Shown: positions 33,615-40,195 of the stretch, in pieces
Layout: the number at the start of each line of letters is the position of its first letter
Position numbering within the stretch: the first letter of the stretch is position 1
Assembly (NCBI GenBank): GCA_040905185.1
Contig: JBBDRZ010000001.1
Coordinates: forward strand, 1 to 64,000
Direction: 5' to 3'
Source: DASTEQ01 sp040905185
GTDB lineage: Bacteria > Chloroflexota > Limnocylindria > QHBO01
Length of the DNA: 64,000 bases
The notes under the pieces: generated by a model
Seen by the model: the letters and a program-made list of their open reading frames with translations, nothing else
Databases searched by the model: none
Told to the model about the DNA's origin: nothing
Translations under genes and position numbers: made by a program

Positions 33615-33651
33615 CGTGTTCGCTTTTTGTGAAGCACCAAGGAGATCCATC

Positions 33652-33888
33652 GTGCAGACCTATGAGGACACGACCTGCAAGGTCGTGTCCGGCGTCAACG
33701 AGCTCAGCCTCGATCTGGGAGGCAAGAGCATCCGGGGCATCTGGAAGATGCTCGAGCAGGTGCTCAACCTGCCGCGCGAGACGACGGTGAGCGTCAACGG
33801 CCAGAAGGTCGCTGACGACCACATCGTGCACGCCGGCGACGAGATCGAGTTCCTCAAGCCGGCCGGAGTCAAGGGCCTCGTGGCCTAG
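33652..33888 (+). CDS. Ubiquitin-like protein of a bacterial conjugation operon
   Basis: A 78-residue beta-grasp protein related to the ThiS/MoaD and PRTRC-C type. Its core is CKVVSGVNELSLDLGGKSIR, LNLPRETTVSVNGQKVADDH and GDEIEFLKPAGVKG. I chose GTG 33652, which follows AAGGAGAT. The C-terminus is GVKGLVA, without a Gly-Gly end; cleavage after Gly75 by the JAB peptidase would expose a single Gly. It is the first gene of the operon, followed by a hairpin and an E2-like gene. It would be activated by the E1/ThiF protein and attached to an unknown target. Confidence 0.78.
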   Translation: MQTYEDTTCKVVSGVNELSLDLGGKSIRGIWKMLEQVLNLPRETTVSVNGQKVADDHIVHAGDEIEFLKPAGVKGLVA

Positions 33889-33906
33889 AGACCCGATCAG
33901 GAGTGC

Positions 33907-33949
33907 GGGGCAGTCCGAGCGGCACCTGTCGGTGCGTTCGGGCCGCCCC
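33907..33949 (+). promoter_or_regulatory. Intercistronic stem-loop between Ubl and E2 genes
   Basis: GGGGC (33907-33911) with GCCCC (33945-33949) and an inner GCACC/GGTGC stem with a 4-base loop form a stable hairpin in the 90-base gap. It could stabilise the upstream Ubl message, so that more Ubl than enzyme is made. No U-run is present. Confidence 0.5.
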
Positions 33950-33978
33950 GAGCTCAACTTCGAGGAGGAGCTCAAAAG

Positions 33979-34758
33979 ATGTCCATGCATTCGCGCAAGT
34001 ACCTGCGCATCGAGGGCGACCTGGCCACGCTGGTGACCGAGGTGACCGAACGCGAAGTAGCGCTCGACGACCTCCTGAGCCGGCTGGCCGAGCAGCGGTC
34101 GGCGTGCAGCGGTGTGCTGCCCGCCGGTTGCCGCTTCTGGGTTCGCTCCCCCGAGGGACGGGAGGTGTTCGTGGTCGAACAGCTCCCGATGCGGCGCCAG
34201 ATCGAGTACCACGCCTCACGACGGTACGGCAGCGAGCCGGTGACCCACCGGCTCAGCTTCCCGTATGTCGTGTTCGTGGTGCCGAGCGTCGGCGGTCGCA
34301 TCGAGAGCGTCATGAACTTCTTCCGCACCAGCCCGCTGGGCAGCCTCGATGATCCGCTCGAGCACAGCTGCCTGCCCAACACCTCCGACGACGGCATCGT
34401 CTGCCTGGGATCGGTACAGGTGGCCGGCGACAGCAGCGCCGAACGGATCGAGGCGCTCATCGGGGCCTTCTGGGGATCGCGCTTCAACGCCGACATCCGG
34501 CGCCATCCGCTGCCGTTCAGCGGAGGGTTCCGGGCGTGGGCGTCGCGCTCGCGACGGGATCCGATGGCCGGTCTGTCGGCCCACTACGACCGCTACTGGC
34601 GCACCCTGCGCCAGGTGGTGGCCGCGGCGGCCGGCATGGCCCCCGAGGACCTGCCGGGAGCGGCGACCAGCGGCGAGGGCCAGGCGTCGGTGGAGACGCC
34701 GGCGCCGGAGCAGGCGCCACCCGCGGAAGGAGGCGACTCCCATGCGGCGGCTGCTTGA
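33979..34758 (+). CDS. E2-like (PRTRC-B/UBC-type) conjugating protein
   Basis: A 259-residue protein with a UBC-like core. LSFPYVVFVVPSVGG is the strand pair, and LEHSCLPNTSDDGIVCLGSV matches the E2 HPN...G-x-C pattern with LPN in place of HPN and the active Cys at about 142. The last 45 residues are Ala/Pro-rich and disordered. GAGGAGG precedes the ATG. It should take the Ubl from the E1 as a thioester. The relationship to PRTRC protein B and other bacterial E2-like proteins comes from motif and gene order. Confidence 0.75.
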   Translation: MSMHSRKYLRIEGDLATLVTEVTEREVALDDLLSRLAEQRSACSGVLPAGCRFWVRSPEGREVFVVEQLPMRRQIEYHASRRYGSEPVTHRLSFPYVVFVVPSVGGRIESVMNFFRTSPLGSLDDPLEHSCLPNTSDDGIVCLGSVQVAGDSSAERIEALIGAFWGSRFNADIRRHPLPFSGGFRAWASRSRRDPMAGLSAHYDRYWRTLRQVVAAAAGMAPEDLPGAATSGEGQASVETPAPEQAPPAEGGDSHAAAA

Positions 34759-35005
34759 GCCGATGGCCCGCTGCCGGAGCCTCGAGACCACGCGGACGAC
34801 GGCATTGCTCGGCGCTCGCCGGGCGGTGTACGCCACCGATGGCTCGATCCCCGGCGAGCTGGCCTCCGCGGCCTTCGCCGTGGCGGCCAAGCTGCTGCGG
34901 GACGGGGGGTTCCCCCTCCGCGACGAGCGGCTGGTCGAGTACCGGCGCTTCGCTCACCTCGAGCGGATCGTCTGCTGGCTGCCGGACCAGGAGGTGGGGC
35001 CATGA
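34742..35005 (+). CDS. Small protein of the ubiquitin-like operon, 87 residues
   Basis: ATG 34742 follows AAGGAGG and overlaps the E2 gene by 17 bases; its end overlaps the JAB gene by four. The product starts MRRLLEPMARCRSLETTRTT and ends LERIVCWLPDQEVGP. It is mostly helical and lacks known motifs. Its constant place between E2 and JAB genes here suggests an accessory or substrate role. I cannot name the family. Confidence 0.6.
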   Translation: MRRLLEPMARCRSLETTRTTALLGARRAVYATDGSIPGELASAAFAVAAKLLRDGGFPLRDERLVEYRRFAHLERIVCWLPDQEVGP

Positions 35006-35847
35006 GCCTCTTTCCAATCATCACCGCGGACGAGTCCACGGTCGAGGAGGTCTCACTCCCCGCCTTCCTGGTGGCCCGCGACGGGCTCTACCTGCGCAAG
35101 CGGAGTCTTCTAGGACTCTCGCAGACGCGGGTCGATGAAGTGGCCCACCTGCCAGCGGCCCGCGAGTACCTGGAGTACGCACTCCCCAAGGTGCCCGCGG
35201 CGCTGATGGGCCAGGTGGTCGGCTTCTTCCGCGCCATCTGGTCGCGGCAGAAGTCTGAGGCGCTGGCGCTGCTGAGCTGGGACGGCGAGTCGTTCGGACT
35301 CATCGTGCCGGAGCAGAGCGCCGGTGTCGCATCGGTCAAGCACCGGCTCGCGCCGGCGGACGTGCCCACTGGGATGCGTCTGGTCGGCTCGATCCACAGC
35401 CACGGAGCGCTGAGCGCCGGGGCCAGCCTGACCGACGAGGCCGACGAGGCCGACTTCGACGGCGTCCATGTGGTCGTCGGCGACGTCGACCAGCGGCGAC
35501 CGAGCTACTCGGCGGCGATCGTGGTCGACGGCCGACGCTTCGGCTGCCGGACCGCGCTCGTCCTCGAGCGGCCACGGCGCCACACCGATCCTCCGGCCGA
35601 GTGGCTGGAGAAGGTGAAGCCAGTCGTGAACGAGCCGAAGAAGGCCAAAGGCAACGGCCACGCCAAGTCGAACGGGAAGGCGCCGTCCTCGTGGATGGTG
35701 TCGACCTGGACCTGGCGCGACCGGACCACGCTCGACCGGCTCCTGAGCGAGGCGACCGAGCTGGCCAGCGAGCTGGGCGAGAGCCTGGTCTACCAGCTGA
35801 CGCCGATCGCGACGTCAGCCACGAAAGGAGGAACCCACGATGCCTGA
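35002..35847 (+). CDS. JAB/JAMM deubiquitinase-like metalloprotease
   Basis: A 281-residue JAB domain protein of the PRTRC-A kind. The JAMM motif is complete: HSHGALSAGASLTDEAD gives H132-x-H134, seven residues, then S-x-x-D. A Glu in QKSEALALL upstream fits the fourth ligand position. A basic Lys/Gly-rich linker (about 210-230) leads to a C-terminal tail. It should trim the Ubl C-terminus and/or remove it from targets. ATGA overlap with the small gene and 8-base overlap with the E1 gene show tight coupling. Confidence 0.82.
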   Translation: MSLFPIITADESTVEEVSLPAFLVARDGLYLRKRSLLGLSQTRVDEVAHLPAAREYLEYALPKVPAALMGQVVGFFRAIWSRQKSEALALLSWDGESFGLIVPEQSAGVASVKHRLAPADVPTGMRLVGSIHSHGALSAGASLTDEADEADFDGVHVVVGDVDQRRPSYSAAIVVDGRRFGCRTALVLERPRRHTDPPAEWLEKVKPVVNEPKKAKGNGHAKSNGKAPSSWMVSTWTWRDRTTLDRLLSEATELASELGESLVYQLTPIATSATKGGTHDA

Positions 35848-36535
35848 GCGCATCGTCCTCGTCGGGCTGGGCGGCATCGGCTCACAGCTGGTGCCCAGCC
35901 TGGTCCGCTACCTGGCCTTCCGGCCAGAGCCGCGCCCGATGCTGGTGCTCGTCGACGGTGATGCCTACGAGCCGGGCAACCGGACGCGGCAGGTCTTCCC
36001 CGAGAGCGCCATCGGTGTGAACAAGGCCGAGGCCTTGGCCGAGGTGTACCGGGGGCTGACGGTCCAGGCGGTGGCCGACTACCTGACGGAGGCGAACGTC
36101 GCCACGGTGATCCGTGACGGCGATGCCGTCCTACTGGCGGTCGACAACCACTGGAGCCGCTTCCTGGTCGACCGGCACCTCGCCGGTCTACAGGAGGTGA
36201 CCCTCATCAGCGGCGGCAACGACGAGACAGACGGCAACGTCCAGCTCGTCCGCCGCCGGGGTGGTCAGTTCGTCGACGGCAGCCTGGCCGAGATCCACGT
36301 GGAGATCGGGCGGGCCACTGAGGCCGAGTTCGCGGCCCGCAACGGTTGCGAGCGACAGGCGGAGGAGCGACCCCAGCTGGTGGTCACCAACCTGATGGTC
36401 GCCAGCGCGATGCTCAACTGCCTGTGGGCGGTGCTCGAGCGCGGCAGCGTGTCCTACTCCGAGGTGTACCTCGACGTAATCGCGAACGCGATGAGATCGC
36501 GCTCGTGGTTGCGACAGGTGCAGCCCGCGGCGTAG
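35840..36535 (+). CDS. E1/ThiF-like Ubl-activating enzyme
   Basis: A 231-residue ThiF-fold protein. The nucleotide loop IVLVGLGGIGSQLVPSLVRY (about 5-24), VLVDGDAYEPGNRTRQVFPE (about 38-57) with the NRxxQ residues, the Lys in GVNKAEALAE and AVDNHWSR all match. No CxxC zinc sites are seen. A Cys in RNGCERQAEE is a thioester candidate. The protein is short, as in PRTRC ThiF rather than full-length E1. AAGGAGGAAC precedes the ATG. It would adenylate the Ubl C-terminus. Confidence 0.83.
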   Translation: MPERIVLVGLGGIGSQLVPSLVRYLAFRPEPRPMLVLVDGDAYEPGNRTRQVFPESAIGVNKAEALAEVYRGLTVQAVADYLTEANVATVIRDGDAVLLAVDNHWSRFLVDRHLAGLQEVTLISGGNDETDGNVQLVRRRGGQFVDGSLAEIHVEIGRATEAEFAARNGCERQAEERPQLVVTNLMVASAMLNCLWAVLERGSVSYSEVYLDVIANAMRSRSWLRQVQPAA

Positions 36536-36561
36536 GCGGTTACCGATGAGGTGAGGAATCG

Positions 36562-36594
36562 GGCCGGGGAGGCGCCATGCGGCGCTCCCCGGCC
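36562..36594 (+). terminator. Strong GC hairpin ending the ubiquitin-like operon
   Basis: GGCCGGGGAG (36562-36571) pairs with CTCCCCGGCC (36585-36594), with an inner CGCC/GGCG pair. A short A-rich stretch (CCAAAAAT) follows. An ATG at 36577 lies in the loop, so it is unlikely to be the start of the ATPase gene. Confidence 0.6.
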
Positions 36595-36630
36595 GATCCA
36601 ATCCAAAAATATCCACACGGACTCATTCCC

Positions 36631-37869
36631 ATGAACGGTACGGCCCTCGCCCGACAACCGAATCCGCTCCCGAACCCGTTCCGCCCTGGCAATGGCGTTC
36701 CGCCGCCGTATCTGGCCGGGCGTGATCCGGTGGTCGCTGCGTTCGAGGACTGGCTCGTCGAGCAGCCAACGCTGTATGCCAACTGGACGCTGACCGGCCT
36801 GCGAGGCACCGGCAAGACGGTCCTGCTCGGCGAGTTCGCGACTCGCGCCGAGCGCGCCGGCTGGCTGACACTCCAGCGCGAGCTGGGCGATCGCCATCGC
36901 GACGACGTCCGCCTGGCTGAAGCGATCGCCGAGGACTGCGACGCGCTCATCGGCCGCGCCGACACGCTCGCCGCGGTCGGACAGGCGGTCGAACGAACCG
37001 CTCGCTGGTTGCGGCCGAGGCGGGTCGGGGTCGGGCAGGTCAGCGTCGACCCATCCTATTCATCCGATGACCCCGCACCAGCAGACGTCATGCGCCGCGC
37101 CGTCGCCCAGCTCGACGCGACGCTCAGCCACGGCGAGGAGGCGGGCGCGATCTTGCTTTACGACGAGGCGCATTTGCTGGCCGACGACCGCGGGCGGGAG
37201 CGCTTCCCCTTGTCATCGCTGCTCGCGGCCTTGGGCGCCGCACAGCGCGAGCGGCCACGGATCCGCATCGTCCTGTCCGGGCTTCCAACCCTCAGCCTCA
37301 ACCTGAAGCGGGCCCGCACCTACGCCGAGCGGATGTTCCGCCACGTCGCGGTCGGCAACCTCGAGCTCGACGCCGCCGAGGAGGCGTTGGCCATCCCGCT
37401 GGCCGGGACGGGCCGCAGCTTTGGCCTGTCGCTGATCGGCGAGATCTGCGAGCAGACAGCCGGCTACCCCTACTTCCTGCAGTGGTTCGGCGCCTTCATC
37501 TGCAGCAGGATCGGTCTGGAGCACATCGAGCTGGCCGACTTCCAGCGGATTGAGGCCGCGCTGCTCCACGAACTCGACCTGGCCTTCTTCGAGGACCGCT
37601 TCGAGGGCGCGCCACGGAGTGAGCAGTCGGTGCTCGAGGCGATGACACGCGAGGGCGGACGCTCAACGCTGCGCCGGCTACGGACCGACGTGCCTGACGT
37701 CCCGAACGTCGACCTCCTCGTGCGTCGGCTCATCGACCGCGGCTTGGTCTACCGCACGGGACGGGCAACGTACGACTTCGCGCTGCCACTGTTCAGGGGC
37801 TACATCCGGCGGCGCCGCAAACTAACAGAACTAACAGGATCTGTTAGAAGCGGATCGCACGGTCAATGA
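36631..37869 (+). CDS. AAA ATPase (Orc1/Cdc6- or TniB-like)
   Basis: A 412-residue ATPase from ATG 36631; the upstream ATG is inside a terminator stem. Walker A is LTGLRGTGKTVLLGEFATRA (about 53-72). Walker B is GAILLYDEAHLLADD (about 172-186), with IRIVLSGLPTLSLNLKRART as the sensor strand. A C-terminal winged-helix-like region (about 325-405) would bind DNA or a partner. Lone AAA proteins of this kind occur on phages and integrative elements. The 3' end of the gene holds a CTAACAG repeat. It is separated from the ubiquitin-like operon by a terminator. Confidence 0.75.
   Translation: MNGTALARQPNPLPNPFRPGNGVPPPYLAGRDPVVAAFEDWLVEQPTLYANWTLTGLRGTGKTVLLGEFATRAERAGWLTLQRELGDRHRDDVRLAEAIAEDCDALIGRADTLAAVGQAVERTARWLRPRRVGVGQVSVDPSYSSDDPAPADVMRRAVAQLDATLSHGEEAGAILLYDEAHLLADDRGRERFPLSSLLAALGAAQRERPRIRIVLSGLPTLSLNLKRARTYAERMFRHVAVGNLELDAAEEALAIPLAGTGRSFGLSLIGEICEQTAGYPYFLQWFGAFICSRIGLEHIELADFQRIEAALLHELDLAFFEDRFEGAPRSEQSVLEAMTREGGRSTLRRLRTDVPDVPNVDLLVRRLIDRGLVYRTGRATYDFALPLFRGYIRRRRKLTELTGSVRSGSHGQ
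37822..37847 (+). repeat. CTAACAG direct and inverted repeat
   Basis: CTAACAG occurs at 37822-37828 and 37831-37837, and its inverse CTGTTAG at 37841-37847. This is AT-rich in a very GC-rich region and lies in the last codons of the AAA gene. It may be an operator or part of a recombination site. Confidence 0.4.
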
Positions 37870-38213
37870 CCTCCGAAGCAGCCGATGCTGCACGGCAGTC
37901 ACGAGGCCCTGTATCGCCCTCACGCCATGACCCTCGGGAGTCGAGGAATCCGGCGATGGCTGGACGCCTGACTGATCCGTCGGGCGCTGATCGTCTTGCC
38001 GCGATCCTTGCTCCGGCGCTGCGACGCGTGGAAGAGCGAAAGCGCGAAGCTAGACGTGGCGCCAGGCGATCACCATTTGGCTCGCGTCAAAGAGGTTATG
38101 GCCCTGTCGCCCAAGATGCACCGTCACCCGCTCGATCACGGTCCACAGCGAGGCCTGCTGCCAGTAGAAGGACTCCGCGTCTAAGACCTCCTCAACTGAC
38201 TCCTTCTGGTTGA
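37866..38213 (+). CDS. Doubtful ORF after the AAA gene
   Basis: An ATGA overlap with the AAA gene favours it. The first 65 residues look plausible (DRLAAILAPALRRVEERKRE). Third-position G+C is only about 52%, and the rest is a low-complexity Arg/Pro/Ser tail that collides with a better minus-strand frame. If real, translation probably ends in a different way or the gene is truncated. Confidence 0.28.
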   Translation: MTSEAADAARQSRGPVSPSRHDPRESRNPAMAGRLTDPSGADRLAAILAPALRRVEERKREARRGARRSPFGSRQRGYGPVAQDAPSPARSRSTARPAASRRTPRLRPPQLTPSG

Positions 38214-38340
38214 CCAGCGATCGTATCCGGCCGGTGCCGGACCGCGCCCCACGCACCGCGAAGCACCGGACCACTTTTCCCCGCCCCAGCAGGTAGCTGC
38301 GAACCGCAGGGCCCGTCGTCGTGCGACGGGGCGGATGCAT
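38050..38340 (-). CDS. Small protein downstream of the serine recombinase, 96 residues
   Basis: From ATG 38340 the frame has strongly GC-rich third positions and reads as a folded protein (ESFYWQQASLWTVIERVTVH, then GHNLFDASQMVIAWRHV). It lies 55 bases downstream of the recombinase on the same strand, so it is probably co-transcribed. No domain recognised. A recombination directionality factor is a reasonable guess from position alone. Confidence 0.45.
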   Translation of the reverse strand: MHPPRRTTTGPAVRSYLLGRGKVVRCFAVRGARSGTGRIRSLVNQKESVEEVLDAESFYWQQASLWTVIERVTVHLGRQGHNLFDASQMVIAWRHV

Positions 38341-38394
38341 GAGGGATGGCACGGAGACGGATGTGCGGCGCCCTCGGGGATCAGCGCGGGCCGC

Positions 38395-39780
38395 TCAGTA
38401 CCTCCACTCAATCGACGCGCGCGCCGGATCAAACGCGTTCCGGCCGCGCACGGCCGGGCCGATGATGATGCGATCGACGACGGCGCCGAGCACCTCCCGG
38501 CGCCAGAGGAGCCCCTCATGCTCCCATGCGTCTCGGAGGTCGGCTCCGAGCAGGGCGCGTAGCGGGCCGGTGCCATTCGTCCGGGCCAGCTTCACGCGAG
38601 CGGCCTTGATGCGCCGCTCCAGCTCGTCGCGGGCGCTGAGGTACTCGGCCCGGCTCACGATGCGCTCGGTGTAGTAGTCCCGGCTTAGCTCCTCTAGCGC
38701 CGCCTCGTCGGCTCGCAGGGCGTCCAGGTCGATCGTTTCGGCCTTGCGCTCGTGAGCGTCCAGGGCGGCGGCCAGTGCAGGCGAGTCGAGGTAGTCGAGT
38801 ACCACGTCCCGGACGTGGACCTCGAGCGGCTCGGCGACGACGTGCACTCCCCCGCATGAGCCGTTGTTGGCGGCCTTCTCGCAGCCGTACCGGCGCACGC
38901 GGTCCATCGCACGGCGCCGGACGAACAGCCGATTCCCGCATTTGCCGCACCTGATCATCCCGGTCAACAGGTAGCGACCCTCGCGCTCTGGCGCTCGACG
39001 CGCCGAGAGGATGGCGCGTAGTCGCTCGTGCTTCTCCGGTGTCACGATGGCGGGCCACACCGCGGGCCCGACAATATCGCCGCGATGCTCGCGCAGCCCG
39101 GCGAGGCGCGGGGATCGGAGCATCGAGCGGACCTTCTGACTGTTCCACGCTCCCCCGGTCGGCGTCTTGAGCCCGCGCGTGTTCCAGTCGGCCGCCACGC
39201 GATAGATGGTGCCGCCGGCGAGAATGGAATCGACTGCCGCCCGGATCGCGTCCGCTTCGGCGAGTACTTCGGCGCTCCAGTCACGGGTAAGCCCAAATGG
39301 GCGGTATCCCCCACCGGAGCGCCTCCCAGCCTTCGCCGTTTCCTCATGCTTGCGGCGCTCGCGGATGCTGAGATTCTCTCCCTCCAGCTCGGCGAACGTG
39401 GAGAGGATCCGCGGGACCAGCACGCCGGCCATCGGAGTCGACGTATCGATGCCGTCGCTGACCGTCGCGATGTGGGCTCCGGCCACCTGGCAGAGCTGCC
39501 AGAGGTCCTCGAAGTCACGTGGCCGCCTGAGCAGTCGGTCGAGCTTCCAGGCGAGGATGACGTCTGCCTCTCCTGCCGCCACGGCCCCCTTTACGGCTTC
39601 GAAGCCAGGGCGCCGGACCTTCGATGAGAAGGCGGAGAGATCCGCGTCCTCTTGGACGGCGACGATGCTCCAGCCCTTTGCCTCAGCATATTTGCGACAG
39701 TCTGCTATTTGGCGGGCGGTCGCGGTTTGGGTACCGTCCCGATCGCGGCTGAGACGGGCGTAGAGCATGGCGCGGATCAC
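38395..39780 (-). CDS. Large serine recombinase (integrase)
   Basis: About 461 residues from GTG 39780 (ATG 39768 is also possible). The catalytic resolvase domain holds MLYARLSRDRDG with the nucleophile Ser, then VILAWKLDRLLRRPRDFEDL and STPMAGVLVPRILSTFAELE. The recombinase domain contains GGYRPFGLTRDW and the zinc ribbon CGKCGNRLFVRRR...CGG. A coiled-coil region follows (about 345-400). It acts on attP/attB to integrate its element. It lies only about 50 bases from the broken comM gene, exactly where an integrase should sit next to its attachment site. Confidence 0.92.
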   Translation of the reverse strand: MIRAMLYARLSRDRDGTQTATARQIADCRKYAEAKGWSIVAVQEDADLSAFSSKVRRPGFEAVKGAVAAGEADVILAWKLDRLLRRPRDFEDLWQLCQVAGAHIATVSDGIDTSTPMAGVLVPRILSTFAELEGENLSIRERRKHEETAKAGRRSGGGYRPFGLTRDWSAEVLAEADAIRAAVDSILAGGTIYRVAADWNTRGLKTPTGGAWNSQKVRSMLRSPRLAGLREHRGDIVGPAVWPAIVTPEKHERLRAILSARRAPEREGRYLLTGMIRCGKCGNRLFVRRRAMDRVRRYGCEKAANNGSCGGVHVVAEPLEVHVRDVVLDYLDSPALAAALDAHERKAETIDLDALRADEAALEELSRDYYTERIVSRAEYLSARDELERRIKAARVKLARTNGTGPLRALLGADLRDAWEHEGLLWRREVLGAVVDRIIIGPAVRGRNAFDPARASIEWRY

Positions 39781-39813
39781 GGCTCGGAGCCTCGTGCAAT
39801 TGTGCGCCATCAT

Positions 39814-39840
39814 ACACCATCAGTCACTATTCGCCGGGGC
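39814..39840. other. Attachment-site junction in comM
   Basis: The comM reading frame is intact down to the codons for NLAPA (ending at 39832) and then runs into NSD and a stop. The normal comM sequence continues from NLAPA with an acidic, Lys-containing segment. The crossover of the serine recombinase must lie within a few bases of GCCCCGGCG on the minus strand. The sister junction should be left of this window. Confidence 0.68.
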
Positions 39841-40044
39841 GAGGTTGACCGTGATGCGTCGAGCCGGCACCTCGAAACCGCTGTTCCGGACGGCGCTCCG
39901 CACCCGCTCCCGGGCCTCCTGGACGGCGCTTCCGGCCAGGCCCACGATCGTCAGGCCGGGCAGGCCGAACGCGACATCGACCTCGACCCGGACTGGAACC
40001 GCATCGACTCCGCGAAGCGACGCGCTCACCGTCTCCGCCAGCAC
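39820..40044 (-). pseudogene. comM: comM (Mg-chelatase-like/YifB), truncated by the island
   Basis: The 74-residue frame begins MLAETVSASLRGVDAVPVRV and contains VAFGLPGLTIVGLAGSAVQE, ARERVRSAVRNSGFEVPARR and ITVNLAPA. This is the N-terminal domain of ComM/YifB-type AAA proteins, normally about 500 residues. Walker motifs are missing because the reading ends at the island. ComM aids branch migration in natural transformation, and comM is a known target of islands (for example AbaR islands in Acinetobacter). Loss of the gene should lower DNA uptake competence while the island is present. Confidence 0.9.
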
Positions 40045-40156
40045 CGTCCACCCCGCGGGAGGCGCAGCGTCGGGATGCGAAATGCCGGACGCCGCCTGCT
40101 CGCCTCCCTGATCCGACGGCGACCGGCGGCCGCAGTCTGGAAGGGGCAGGATTACC

Positions 40157-40172
40157 GCCGGCTTAGGCCGGC
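40157..40172 (-). terminator. GCCGGC hairpin downstream of the CpaE-like gene
   Basis: GCCGGC (40157-40162), TTAG and GCCGGC (40167-40172) form a perfect 6-base stem with a 4-base loop, between the stop of the response-regulator/CpaE gene and the start of comM. No T-run; a weak or factor-assisted terminator. Confidence 0.4.
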
Positions 40173-40195
40173 CTTGTCAGCCCCGACCCGGTTTG

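Larger units (their letters stand above)
32994..33651 (+). other. Long leader without a gene, ubiquitin-like operon
   Basis: About 650 bases between the promoter and the Ubl start. Frames on both strands are open in places but lack start signals and have no homology I can see. The stretch starts with an 11-base inverted repeat and ends with a terminator-like hairpin and two T5 runs. It is best read as a regulated leader or a separate small RNA. Confidence 0.45.

Noticed and set aside
33459..33790. Open frame with AGGAGG just before an ATG upstream of the Ubl gene
   Set aside because: The spacing is only one base, the product is low-complexity and it overlaps the well-supported Ubl gene in another frame.
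36577..36630. Earlier ATG of the AAA ATPase gene
   Set aside because: It lies in the loop of a strong hairpin that ends the previous operon, and the extra residues have no homology.
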